Shown here: positions 38,994-48,000 of the stretch, one piece after another
How positions within the stretch are numbered: position 1 is the stretch's first letter
Layout of the letters: each line of letters starts with the position of its first letter
Source of the DNA: Aeromicrobium sp. Leaf245
Lineage (GTDB): Bacteria > Actinomycetota > Actinomycetes > Propionibacteriales > Nocardioidaceae
Direction of reading: 5' to 3'
DNA length: 64,000 nt
NCBI RefSeq assembly: GCF_942548115.1
Contig: NZ_OW824151.1
Location: 2,356,001 to 2,420,000, forward strand
Notes under the pieces: model-generated
What the model saw: the letters and a program-made list of their open reading frames with translations, nothing else
Database searches by the model: none
Told to the model about the DNA's origin: nothing
Program-made: the position numbers and the translations under genes

Positions 38994-40019
38994 TCACGTG
39001 GCCCGCGAAACGCCACCGAGCGCCACGGTCCCGTGCGAGTCCGAGCCGACCGTGACGCGCACGCCCGCCAGGGCCAGGACCACTCCGTCCCGCAGGGGCG
39101 ACCAGGTGTCACCGATGCGTTCGCCGTCGACCGTGGTGCCGTTCGTGCTGCCCACGTCCATCACCTGCCAGGTGGCACCGTCGAGCCGGATGGCGGCGTG
39201 ACGGTAGGAGATCTCGGGCTCGTCGAGGCGCAGCGGGGAGTCGGGGAGGCGCCCGAGCGTCGTCACGCCGTCACGGGGCACCCGCACCGTCTCGCCACCG
39301 CGGTGCAGGAACAGGTCGCCGGCCACGTTGACCGTGGGCATGGGGTCGTGCGGCACGAGGACCGGGAAGGCCATGGTCTCCTGGCTCGCGACGGCGGGGT
39401 GGGAGGGCCGCGAGCCCGAGCCCCCGGCGCGGCCGTCGGACGCCGTACGGGCCGGGTCGACCAGCACGTCCCAGTCGAGTCCGGTGTCGGGCTCCTCGCG
39501 GTCGGAGCCGCCGGCGCTCGGCGCCTGCTCGAGCGGTCGGCGCAGGGAGGACCCAGAGCGGCTACCGCGGGCCGGCGGGACCCAGCCGGACCGCAGACCG
39601 GGGTCGACCTCGACCTCGACGTCGACCTGGTCGGGAACGGCCCATCCTTCGCGCTCGGCGTGCGTGCGGTAGAGCTTGGCGGCGTCGTCACCCAGCCGAT
39701 CGGTGTCGCCGTCGGGATCGAGGCGCTCGAGGTCCTCGGGCGCGATCCGCACGACCAGCTCGCTGAAGGCCACGCGGTCACCGCTCGGCATGACCACGTG
39801 CTGGCTGGTGAGCGCCTTCACGAAGCGACGGCGCAGCACCGCGGCCGAACCGGTCGGGTAGGCGACCAGACGGGCGGCCGCCTCGGTGGCGGCGGCCTTC
39901 TTCGAGCCGGTGCCGAAGATGCTCTGCGCGACCCGCAGGGCGACCACGACGACGCCGACGAAGGCGGCGAGGATCAACAGGTTGGTGGTGAGCGAGCCGA
40001 GGGTGGTCATGCTCGCCAT
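38994..40019 (-). CDS. FhaA-like FHA-domain protein
   Basis: 341 residues. One membrane helix '[20 protein letters not shown]' at the N-terminus. Residues 55-150 ('VVMPSGDRVAFSELVVRIAPEDLERLDPD', split in description) resemble the DUF3662 region of FhaA. A Pro/Ser linker leads to an FHA domain at residues 235-330 with 'TTLGRLPDSPL', 'SYRHAAIR' and 'DVGSTNGTTVDGERI', the phosphothreonine-binding residues. It reads Ser/Thr phosphorylation, and the kinase gene follows in an overlapping arrangement. ATG at 40010 is an alternative start. Confidence 0.87.
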   Translation of the reverse strand: MASMTTLGSLTTNLLILAAFVGVVVVALRVAQSIFGTGSKKAAATEAAARLVAYPTGSAAVLRRRFVKALTSQHVVMPSGDRVAFSELVVRIAPEDLERLDPDGDTDRLGDDAAKLYRTHAEREGWAVPDQVDVEVEVDPGLRSGWVPPARGSRSGSSLRRPLEQAPSAGGSDREEPDTGLDWDVLVDPARTASDGRAGGSGSRPSHPAVASQETMAFPVLVPHDPMPTVNVAGDLFLHRGGETVRVPRDGVTTLGRLPDSPLRLDEPEISYRHAAIRLDGATWQVMDVGSTNGTTVDGERIGDTWSPLRDGVVLALAGVRVTVGSDSHGTVALGGVSRAT

Positions 40020-40045
40020 CGTCGTCGCGGAGGCACGAAAGAGTC

Positions 40046-40077
40046 GAGCCGCGGTGGAACATGTTCCACCGCGGCTC
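40046..40077 (-). terminator. Perfect 32-base palindrome, terminator after ohr
   Basis: GAGCCGCGGTGGAACA pairs perfectly with TGTTCCACCGCGGCTC, 45 bases beyond the ohr stop codon and 26 bases before the FHA start. Best read as the ohr terminator, though it could also be an operator for the FHA gene. Confidence 0.75.
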
Positions 40078-40121
40078 CTCCCAAGGCAGGACGCACCAGC
40101 GACAGCGCGGCCTGCGGGCTC

Positions 40122-40547
40122 TCAGTCGTCGGTGACGACGATCGTGACCTCGATGTTGCCGCGCGTCGCGTTGGAGTACGGGCACACCTGGTGGGCCTTG
40201 TCGGCGAGGACCTGGGCCTCGTCGTGCGGCAGGGTCGGGACGGTGACCTCGAGGGTCACGGCGAGGTCGAAGCCGCCCTGGCCGTTCGGCCCGATGTCGA
40301 CCTTCGCGCCGACGGTGGAGTCGCTGACGTCGGCCTTGGCCTGGCGAGCGACCAGCTGGAAGGCGCCGTGGAAGCAGGCCGCGTAGCCGGAGGCGAACAG
40401 CTGCTCGGGGTTGGTGCCCTCGCCGTTGCCGCCCATGGTCTTCGGCAGTGCCGTGCGCACGTCGAGCTGGCCGTCCGAGGTGACGACGTGACCGCCGTCG
40501 CGCCCTCCGCCGGTGGCGAGTGCCTCTGCCGTGTAGATCGCGTCCAT
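40122..40547 (-). CDS. ohr: Organic hydroperoxide resistance protein (OsmC/Ohr)
   Basis: 141 residues, normal for Ohr. ATG 40547 follows AGGAGG. The peroxidatic Cys is in 'SGYAACFHGAF' and the resolving Cys in 'HQVCPYSNATRGNIEV', the pair that defines Ohr rather than OsmC. 'GTNPEQLFASGYAACF' is the family signature. It reduces organic and lipid hydroperoxides using lipoylated proteins. An inverted repeat upstream at 40597-40623 resembles an OhrR site, but no ohrR gene is adjacent. Confidence 0.93.
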   Translation of the reverse strand: MDAIYTAEALATGGGRDGGHVVTSDGQLDVRTALPKTMGGNGEGTNPEQLFASGYAACFHGAFQLVARQAKADVSDSTVGAKVDIGPNGQGGFDLAVTLEVTVPTLPHDEAQVLADKAHQVCPYSNATRGNIEVTIVVTDD

Positions 40548-40596
40548 GCGTCCTCCTGAAGTCGTGGGTGCGGCGCCGTCTCGCGCCTCGTCGATC

Positions 40597-40623
40597 ATTG
40601 CACACGATTACATCGTGCACAAT
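40597..40623. promoter_or_regulatory. OhrR-like inverted repeat
   Basis: ATTGCACACGAT-TAC-ATCGTGCACAAT: twelve-base arms with two mismatches, 50 bases upstream of ohr. ATTG/CAAT outer halves are typical for OhrR operators of actinobacteria. Confidence 0.6.
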
Positions 40624-40733
40624 GCTTCGGTCGTGTCGGGTCCTCCTCCGGGTTTGGCATGATCGTCCTCGACCGACCTCCTCGGCCGCTCCCCTCACCC
40701 ACTCAGACCCATCGACCCAGCGAAGGACGTCCC

Positions 40734-41459
40734 GTGCTGCGCATCGCCTGGTCCGTCGGCCCCGACGTCGGCGGCAGCACGGTCGTGGAGCCAGGCGGCA
40801 AGCTGGTCCTCGCCCGGCGCATGACGCTGCCGGAGCAGCGGCCGGTGGCCGTCGAGGAGATCGGGGGGTCGGCGTACGTGCTCGTCCGGCTCCCCTACCT
40901 GAGCGACCCCGCCGTGGTGGTGCAGTCCGGGCCCGGCCATCCGGTGCTCCACCGCGGCCAGCGCGCGAACGGCGTGGTCATGGAGGTGGTCACCCCCGAC
41001 GGCGACGCGTCGACGCCGGTGCCCGGCCAGCGGATGTCACTCACCGCCCCCGGCACGCGCATCTCGCTGCGCTTCCCCGACCAGACCCTGGAGCTGGTGG
41101 TCGACTTCGATCCCCCGACGCTCCGTCCGTCGGGCACCGGCACGGTGCAGCTCGACGTCGACGCCCTGCAGCACGACGACGCCTGGCTCGTGGCGGCGAT
41201 CGCCGTGGCGATCTCTCCCGACAACGGAGTCGTCGCGCACGCCCAGCTGAAGGAGGCGTTCGCGCGGTGGCGCGACGAGCCCGAGCGCAGCGACGGAGCC
41301 TTCGACCGCAACGTGCTCCGTCCGGCCCTGGAGGCCCGCGGCGTGGAGCTGCCCGGCCCCCGGCTCAACAAGATCCTCTACCTGGTGGAGCGCTGCCGAC
41401 GCACCCACGAGTTCCCCCCGCGCGTGCTCGAGCAGGTCCGCTCCCGCCTCGGCGCCTGA
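40734..41459 (+). CDS. Hypothetical protein with possible winged-helix C-terminus
   Basis: 241 residues from GTG 40734, preceded by GAAGGA. I do not recognise the family. Residues 1-115 are beta-rich ('LRIAWSVGPDVGGSTVVEPGGKLVLARRMTLP', split in description). This part looks like a small domain of FHA or beta-sandwich type lacking phosphothreonine-binding residues. Residues 140-241 are helical and resemble a winged helix ('AHAQLKEAFARWRDEPERSD' and 'LNKILYLVERCRRT'). No signal peptide or membrane segment. It is divergent from ohr and ends at a repeat-type hairpin. A signalling role with the nearby FHA/kinase genes is only a guess. Confidence 0.6.
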   Translation: MLRIAWSVGPDVGGSTVVEPGGKLVLARRMTLPEQRPVAVEEIGGSAYVLVRLPYLSDPAVVVQSGPGHPVLHRGQRANGVVMEVVTPDGDASTPVPGQRMSLTAPGTRISLRFPDQTLELVVDFDPPTLRPSGTGTVQLDVDALQHDDAWLVAAIAVAISPDNGVVAHAQLKEAFARWRDEPERSDGAFDRNVLRPALEARGVELPGPRLNKILYLVERCRRTHEFPPRVLEQVRSRLGA

Positions 41460-41470
41460 CCGCCGCTCTC

Positions 41471-41490
41471 CCCCTCATCGGTGGATCCTC
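41471..41490 (+). repeat. Direct copy of the CCCCTCATCGGTGGATCCTC repeat
   Basis: The 20-base unit CCCCTCATCGGTGGATCCTC occurs here and again at 41511-41530 in the same direction, and once inverted at 41555-41574 (one base shorter). It lies in the gap between convergent genes. Confidence 0.85.
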
Positions 41491-41510
41491 GACATCAGTG
41501 GTCGAACAAC

Positions 41511-41574
41511 CCCCTCATCGGTGGATCCTCAACCGCAGCAGACGCGCTGCGGTTGAGGATCCACCGATGGGGGC
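41511..41574. repeat. Long inverted repeat (REP-like or terminator hairpin)
   Basis: Left arm 41511-41538 and right arm 41547-41574 are complementary over 23 uninterrupted pairs (from CATCGGTGG inward to CCGCAG) plus CCCC/GGGG, with one extra T in the left arm. The loop is eight bases (CAGACGCG). It separates the hypothetical gene and the YtxH-like gene and could terminate both. Confidence 0.85.
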
Positions 41575-41618
41575 TCGGGGCCGGACCGGGACCGTGTGAC
41601 CCGGCGTGAAGCCGGCGG

Positions 41619-42308
41619 TCAGCTCTTGTCGTCGGGTCCCGTGGTGAAGACGACCTCGTCCTCGGGCTCGGCGATGTGCTCGTCGGGGTGCGGGGGCCAG
41701 GTCTCGCCGTCGGCGTCCGCGCCGCCGGACTCGCCGCGCGCCTCGTCGGCCGCCGCCTTGATCTTCCGCGTCGCCTCCGAGGCCGACTCCTCGGCGACCT
41801 TCTTCGCGTCGCCGCCTGCGTCCTTGGCCGTGCCGACCGCGTCCTCGATCGCACTGTCGTCGGATGCGTCCTTGACGCTCTCGCCGACGTCCTTCGCCGC
41901 GTGCTTGGCCGTGTCGACGACGTCCTTCACTCCGCCGCCGTCGGCCGCGTCCTTCGCGCTGTCGGCGACGTCCTTCGCGGCACCCTTGGCGGTGTCGACA
42001 ACGTCACCCACGACGTCGTCGTCCTCCACGCTCTGGCGCACCGACGAGACGACGCCGACGGCCTGCTCGCGCACCTTCTGCGCCGAGTCCTTCACGCTGT
42101 GCGCGAGGTCGGCGAGGCGCTCGTCGTCCTGGGCCAGCGTCACCGCGTCCTGCGCCATGCCCTCGGCCTTGCGGACCGCGTCCTGCACGCGCGGGTCGGT
42201 CTGGACCTTCTCGGCGGCCTGGCGGATCTGCTCGTACCGCTCACGGCCGGCCCGGGTGCCGAGCACGTAGCCGATGCCGAAGGCCGTCGCGTAGATGAGC
42301 TTCTTCAT
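41619..42308 (-). CDS. YtxH-domain, LEA-like repeat protein
   Basis: 229 residues. The N-terminus 'KKLIYATAFGIGYVLGTRAGRERYEQIRQAA' is the YtxH signature: one short membrane helix followed by basic residues. The rest is amphipathic helix made of imperfect 11-residue-type repeats rich in Ala, Lys, Asp and Val ('VVDTAKGAAKDVADSAKDAA', 'VVDTAKHAAKDVGESVKDAS'), like LEA/general-stress proteins. The C-terminus is acidic and Pro-rich. It is probably a membrane-anchored stress or envelope protein; the exact role is unknown. Confidence 0.8.
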   Translation of the reverse strand: MKKLIYATAFGIGYVLGTRAGRERYEQIRQAAEKVQTDPRVQDAVRKAEGMAQDAVTLAQDDERLADLAHSVKDSAQKVREQAVGVVSSVRQSVEDDDVVGDVVDTAKGAAKDVADSAKDAADGGGVKDVVDTAKHAAKDVGESVKDASDDSAIEDAVGTAKDAGGDAKKVAEESASEATRKIKAAADEARGESGGADADGETWPPHPDEHIAEPEDEVVFTTGPDDKS

Positions 42309-42386
42309 GGGGGTGTCCTCCCGGGTCGTTGATCGGTCCCGGCCAGCCTGTCAGGGACACCCTCACCCTGCATCTTCGAGGACGGT

Positions 42387-43199
42387 CTAGGTACGCACCG
42401 GCGCGACGCTCTGACGCTCGCGCTCCCGCTCGCGGACCACCGCGCGTCGGTTCTCGTCGAACCCCTCGATGCGTGCCACGAGCTCCGTGGCGGTCTTCTG
42501 CGAGATGGTCTCGGCCTCGAGGCGGGCGAGCCAGGTGCGGAAGCCCGATCCGCGGACGATGGCCACGCCGTCGACGACCTCGTCGTCGCGCACCGACGAC
42601 TGCGCGGCACCCCACACGACCACGACCGGCGTCACCGTCAGGGCCTTGCGAGGGGCGCTGTGCCGACCGTGGCTGCGCTGGGTGACGGTGTTGACCAGAG
42701 CCTGACCTCGCTTCGCTGCCCGACGTGCTGTGAAGGCAAAGATCGCACGCTTCTCGTCGTCGAGACCGCTGCACCACTTGGAGTCGATCACGACAATGCC
42801 GCCGCGACGGGTGACGACGAGGTGGTCGATGTCACCGTTCTCGAGCGCGATGCTGTCGACGGAGCGCCAGATGAGTCCCTGACGCTTCGCGGCCTGCAGC
42901 TCGGTGCTCGTGTTGTCCTCGCCCCACGCACCGCGGAGCTGGTGGATGGCGCCGCCCTCGTGGGTCAAGAAGGCGGTGTGGACGATCCAGCAGAACACGA
43001 CGAAGGTCGCCGGCAGGAGCGCCCATAGGGCTGTCGTCGTGTAGTCGTGCGACGGCAGCAAGCCCAGCAGCGCAAGCTCGAGTGCCACGACCCCGGCGAA
43101 GATCGCCGCCACCGTGGCCACCGCGCGCTTGTTCCGCATGAGCCATCTCCGCAACAGCTGGCGGTACTGCTTCCTCGGGTACGACGTGTTCTTCCCCAT
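42387..43199 (-). CDS. Membrane-anchored NERD-domain protein
   Basis: 270 residues. Basic N-terminus, then two membrane helices ('AVATVAAIFAGVVALELALLG' and 'ALLPATFVVFCWIVHTAFLT'). A nuclease-related domain (NERD) follows at residues 95-200: 'GAWGEDNTSTELQ' and 'GDIDHLVVTRRGGIVVIDSKW', with the Asp-Asp/Lys set seen in the restriction-endonuclease-like fold. The C-terminal 30 residues are Arg/Glu-rich helix. NERD proteins are thought to act on nucleic acids. It stands alone between the YtxH gene and recD, and is the second NERD protein of the window. Confidence 0.82.
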   Translation of the reverse strand: MGKNTSYPRKQYRQLLRRWLMRNKRAVATVAAIFAGVVALELALLGLLPSHDYTTTALWALLPATFVVFCWIVHTAFLTHEGGAIHQLRGAWGEDNTSTELQAAKRQGLIWRSVDSIALENGDIDHLVVTRRGGIVVIDSKWCSGLDDEKRAIFAFTARRAAKRGQALVNTVTQRSHGRHSAPRKALTVTPVVVVWGAAQSSVRDDEVVDGVAIVRGSGFRTWLARLEAETISQKTATELVARIEGFDENRRAVVRERERERQSVAPVRT

Positions 43200-43274
43200 C
43201 GAACGCTCCCTCGTCCTCGTGCTCCCAGCACGAGGGTGCCCGAACGTCGGCGCGGACGGGTGGAAACGGACGAA

Positions 43275-45080
43275 CTACCCAGAATTCCTGAGCGCAGCCA
43301 GCCGGCGGGCGACGCCGCTGGCGCGCGCGGTGCGGCGCTCGACGGCCGCGCGCACGACCTCGGGCGTGGCCACGACGGTGAGGCTGGTGCGGGCGCGGGT
43401 GACCGCGGTGTAGAGCAGCTCGCGGGTGAGCACGAGGGAGTCCTCGTCGGGGAGCACGAGGGTGACGTGCTCGAACTCGCTGCCCTGGCTGCGGTGGACG
43501 GTGCTCGCGTAGGCGCTCTGCACCGACGACAGCCGCGACGACGACACCTCGACCTGCGTGTCGAGGTGGACGACGAGCCGGTGGCCGTCGTCGACGACCA
43601 CCCCGACGTCGCCGTTGTTGACCCGCAGCGAGGGGTCGTTGCGCGTGACGAGAACGGGACGGCCGCCGAACCACGGTCGCGACGGGTCGGGGAAGGTGCG
43701 GACCTCGCGCTCGAGCCGTTCGTTCCAGTGGCTCACCCCGAACGGGCCGTCGCGGTGGGCGCACAGCAGCCGATGCTCGGCCAGGGCCGCGAGGGCACCG
43801 TCGACGTCGCCCTCGAGCGCGGCCCGGGCGACGACGCGGGCCTGGTCGGCCGGTCGTTCGGCCACCACGGCGTCGATCTCGTCGGGGGCGCGCAGGGTCA
43901 GCCCCTCGACTCCCCCGGTGAGCACGTGGAGGGCGGCGTCGGCGTCGCCCTCGACCACGGCCGCAGCCAGGTCGCCGATGCCCCCGTCGAAGCGGTGCCC
44001 CTGCGTCAGGTGGGTGACGGCCGAGTGGCCAGGACCCCCGAGTCCGTCGACGACGTCGCGCAGCACCGCGCCGGCCTCGACGGAGGCGAGCTGCTCGGAG
44101 TCGCCGACGAGCACCAGGCGGCAGGTCGGGGGCACGGCCTGGACCAGCCGCTCCATCATGAGCAGCGAGACCATGGAGGTCTCGTCGACGACGACCACGT
44201 CGTAGGGCAGCTTCTGGCCCGCGTGGTGGCGGAAGGCGGTGCGGTGGTCGGGTCGAGCGCCGAGGAGCCGGTGCAGCGTGACGGCGCGCAACGACTCCAG
44301 CCAGGTGCGTTCGTCGGCCGTGAACACGGTGCCGGAGGCGGCGCCGACGATGGCCTCGCGCATGCGGGCCGCCGCCTTGCCGGTGGGCGCGGCGAGGCCG
44401 ACGTTCAACGGTCGGGCGTGACCGGCCGACGCGTGCTGGGCCGCGAGCGCGGCCAGCAGGCGGGCGATCGTGGTGGTCTTGCCGGTGCCCGGCCCACCGG
44501 TGAGGATGCTCGTCCAGGAGCGCGCGGCACGCTCGGCCGCCGCGCGCTGCTCGTCGAAGCCGGGCTCACCGAACAACCGGTCGAGGTCGCTGCCGAGCGC
44601 CTCGTCGTCCGTCGCGGGAGCCGGCAGAGCCAGGCGGGTGGCGAGCTGGTCGCAGAGGGAGACCTCGAGGGCGTGGTAGCGGGCGAGGTGCAGCAGCGGC
44701 TCCTCCGCGACGAGCACCCGGTCGCGGCCGGTCGCCAGCGGACTGGCCACGATGCGCGCCCACCAGGCGGGGACGTCGTCGGCGAAGGACGGCCACGGCA
44801 GGTCGGGCGCCTCGACCCGTAGGTCGGCCACCACGGGCGCGAGCTCGATGCACGACGACCCCAGACGCACGCCGCGCACGGCCAGGGCGACGGCCAGCAG
44901 CACCGCATCGTCGTCCTCGCTGCCGAGACGGCCGACGGTGCGGGCCACGTGCACGTCGGCCGCCGCGAGCAGCCCGGCGCGGTTGAGCACCGCCAGGACG
45001 CCGTCGTCGGACGCCTGGACGACCTGGCGGTCGAACGGGTCGAGCGCGTCGCCGCCCACGACGATCGGCTGTTCGCTCAT
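43275..45080 (-). CDS. recD: Exodeoxyribonuclease V subunit RecD
   Basis: 601 residues. SF1B helicase: Walker A 'LTGGPGTGKTTTIARLLAAL', motif Ia 'GLAAPTGKAAARM', Walker B 'VVVDETSMVSL', motif III 'VLVGDSEQLASVEAGAVL', and C-terminal 'STVHRSQGSEFEHV' and 'ELLYTAVTRARTSL'. It is the 5'-3' motor of the RecBCD DNA-break processing enzyme. ATG 45080 overlaps the recB stop (ATGA). Last gene of the recC-recB-recD operon. Confidence 0.95.
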   Translation of the reverse strand: MSEQPIVVGGDALDPFDRQVVQASDDGVLAVLNRAGLLAAADVHVARTVGRLGSEDDDAVLLAVALAVRGVRLGSSCIELAPVVADLRVEAPDLPWPSFADDVPAWWARIVASPLATGRDRVLVAEEPLLHLARYHALEVSLCDQLATRLALPAPATDDEALGSDLDRLFGEPGFDEQRAAAERAARSWTSILTGGPGTGKTTTIARLLAALAAQHASAGHARPLNVGLAAPTGKAAARMREAIVGAASGTVFTADERTWLESLRAVTLHRLLGARPDHRTAFRHHAGQKLPYDVVVVDETSMVSLLMMERLVQAVPPTCRLVLVGDSEQLASVEAGAVLRDVVDGLGGPGHSAVTHLTQGHRFDGGIGDLAAAVVEGDADAALHVLTGGVEGLTLRAPDEIDAVVAERPADQARVVARAALEGDVDGALAALAEHRLLCAHRDGPFGVSHWNERLEREVRTFPDPSRPWFGGRPVLVTRNDPSLRVNNGDVGVVVDDGHRLVVHLDTQVEVSSSRLSSVQSAYASTVHRSQGSEFEHVTLVLPDEDSLVLTRELLYTAVTRARTSLTVVATPEVVRAAVERRTARASGVARRLAALRNSG

Positions 45081-48000
45081 CGTGCGAGCCTCCCGTCGAG
45101 CAGGTCGCTGAGCCCGAGCACGAGCGACGTGGGCGGGCGCCACGCGAACACGCCGTAGGGCGCCCCGTCGGTGCCACGCGGGACGTCGGGACCGGTCATG
45201 CCGCGCACGAAGAGGTACAGGACGCCCGCCACGTGCTCGTCGGGGTCGTACCCGCGCAGCCGCCACCGCAGGAACCGGTGCTGCGCGACGGCGTAGAGCA
45301 GGGCCTGCAGCGGGTAGGTGGTGTGCAGCATCGCGCCGGCGAGACGGTCGGGGGCGTAGGCCTCGAGTCCTCCCCCGGCCTCGGTGAGGTCGGGGCCCTC
45401 GAGCCGGTTGGTCTTGTGGTCGACCACGAGCGAGCGGTCGCCGTCGAGTCGCAGCAGCAGGTCGATGGACCCGGTGAGGTAGCCGCGCAGGGTGCGGCCG
45501 CGCAAGGACGCGTCGCGCAGCTCGGCCGCGAAGGGCCGCAGCGGGTCGGCCGCCGCGAGATGCTGCTCCATCAGGTCGGCGACGTCGGCGAGGGTGCCGG
45601 GTCGATCCACCCGACCGCGACGGTCACCGCCGGCGAGCGGCAGCTCGAAGTCCATCTCGCGGAACGGGCGTCGGGCGAGCGCCTCGGCGAGGGTCAGGTC
45701 GTCCGCGAGCGCGCCGAGCGGGGTGCGCAGCGCGCCGACGAGGGCGGGCACGAGTGCCTCGACGTCGACCGCGATCGGTCGGCGGGCCAGCTGCTCCTCG
45801 ACTCGGAGCCTCACCTCGCGCTCCATGGCATCGGTGCTGGTGGCCATGACGTCGGCGTCGACGTCCTCGAGCACCCCGTGCACGAGGGTGCCGAGCGCAG
45901 CGCCTCCCACGAGGTCGGCCCAGGGCGACGGGCCGAGCGTGGACGCGACCCCGACGTCGGCGACCACGTCGACCTCGTCGTCGGGGCCGACGGTCTCGGG
46001 CTCGCTGGCCACCGACCGTCCGTCGTCGCGGCGCACGAGCGACGTGTAGGAGGTGCGCGTCCAGGTGGTGTCGACCTCGCGCCCGAGCCGGCGGAGCACG
46101 AGCTCGGTGCCGTCGGCGGGTGCGGGGTCGAGCGGCAGCGTCTGGGTGACCATCTGCTCCACGACCGGACCTGCGCGGTCCTGCCAGGCGCGCAGCCGCG
46201 CGACGGCGTCGTGGTCGGACGGGACCGGTTGCGTGTCGGGCACGACCGGGTCGTCGGGGTCGGGACGGAACAGGGCCCGGTGCAGGGCGGCGTGCTTGCC
46301 GTTGAACGTGGGCGCCCAGTGCATGACCAGACGGGACTGCGCGCGGGTCATGGCGACGTAGAGCAGGCGGAGGGCCTCGCCGGCCCGCTCGGCGTCGGAG
46401 CGGGCGGCATGGGTGCGCCACGAGGGTCCGTCGCCGCCGACGTCGAGGCAGCGGCGGCCGTCGGCGTCGTGCAGGCGCACCATCGTGGGCGTCGGGACGT
46501 AGCGGTCGAACAGGAACGGCACGTAGACGACGGGGTACTGCAGCCCCTTGCTCACGAAGGTGGTGACGATCTGCACGGCGTCGGCGTCGGTGTCGAGCCG
46601 ACGGGTGCGGTCGGCCGACGGCGCGCTCTCGGAGCGTCGGTCGAGCAGCCAGCGCAGCAGGCCCGAGAGGCCGAGGCCGTGCTCACGAGATGCGCCGGCG
46701 AGCACGTGGCCCACGTGCTCGAGGTCGGTGAGCTGACGTCGGCCGCCCTCGTGGCGCAGCAGCCGCTCCACGACCGCCGGGTCGCCGGTGAGCGCCTCGA
46801 CCATGCCGGCGGTGCCACGCTCGCGCTGCAGGTCGGCGAGGTCGCGCAGCTGGGCGGAGACGCGGTCGGTGAGGCCGTCGCCGTCGGGGTCCGCTCCCCC
46901 GGTGGCGAGGTCGGCGGCGGTGAGCCCGAGGAACGGTCCGAGGGCCGCGGCGCGCACGTAGCCGCTGCGGTGCGGGGACTCCAGCGCCGTGAGCAGCGTG
47001 ACCCACTGCAGCCCGGCGTCGCTCTGCAGCACGTCGGGGCCACCGCTGCGCACGGCGGGAACACCCAGTCGGGCGAGGGCCTCGTGCAGCAGGTCGGCCT
47101 CGAGGTGACGCTCGACGAGGATCGCGACGTCGCCCGCGGTGAGCGGGACCGAACCCGCACCGTGGTCGTAGGTGGCGCCGCTGCGCAGGAGGGCGGCGAT
47201 GTCGCCGGCCACGTCGGCGGCGACCCGCGGGCGCACGTCGCCGATCTTGAGGGGCGCGTCGGACTCGTGCTGGGCGTCGCTGCGCAGCAGGGCACGGAGC
47301 CGGAACGGCGCCTCGTGCTCGGGGTCGTGCAGGCGTGAGCCGGTGAGCGCGGCGCGGGCGGGGCGCACGAGGATCTCGGGGTCGCCCAGCGCTGCTCCGC
47401 GGAGCACGGTGTCGACGGCGGCCACGAGCGGTGCGTCGCTGCGGTGGTTCTCGACGAGGGTGCGGCGGGTGTCGGCCTGGGCGGCGGCGCGCAGGTAGGT
47501 GTCGACGTCGCCGCCGCGGAAGCCGTAGATGGCCTGCTTGGGGTCGCCGACGAGCACCATCGTGGCGTGGCCGAGGAAGGCCCGCTCCAGGATCTGCCAC
47601 TGCACCGGATCGGTGTCCTGGAACTCGTCGACGAGCACGAACCGCCAGCGGTCGCGCATGACGGTGCGGGCGGGTGAGGCCGCGGGCTCGAGGGCCTCGG
47701 CGAGTCGCTGCAGCAGGTCGTCGTAGGACAGGGTGCGGGCGGCGAGCCGACGTCGTGCCGACTCGTCACGGACGGCAACGGCGAACCGCCGACGCAGGTC
47801 GGGCGGCGAGCCCTGCGGTGCGTCAGTGGGCAGCAGGTGGGCGGACGGGTCCTCCACGGCGCGGCGACCGAGCTGCCCGGCCTCGGCGTGGTCGAACGGC
47901 GGCGTGGCGCCCATGCCGACGGCGCGCAGGTAGAGGTCCGCGACGACCTGGTCGACGATCTCGGTGTCGTCCTCGATGAGCGCCGACCCGGGCTCGACGT

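Noticed and set aside
40597..40623. An ohrR gene next to ohr
   Set aside because: The neighbours are FHA and an unrecognised protein, with no MarR-type motif; only the operator-like site is present.
41471..41574. CRISPR-like repeats
   Set aside because: Only three copies, one inverted, and no regular spacers or cas genes.
45233..47338. 701-residue plus-strand open frame
   Set aside because: Antisense to recB, Gly/Val/Glu/Arg repeats only, no start signal.
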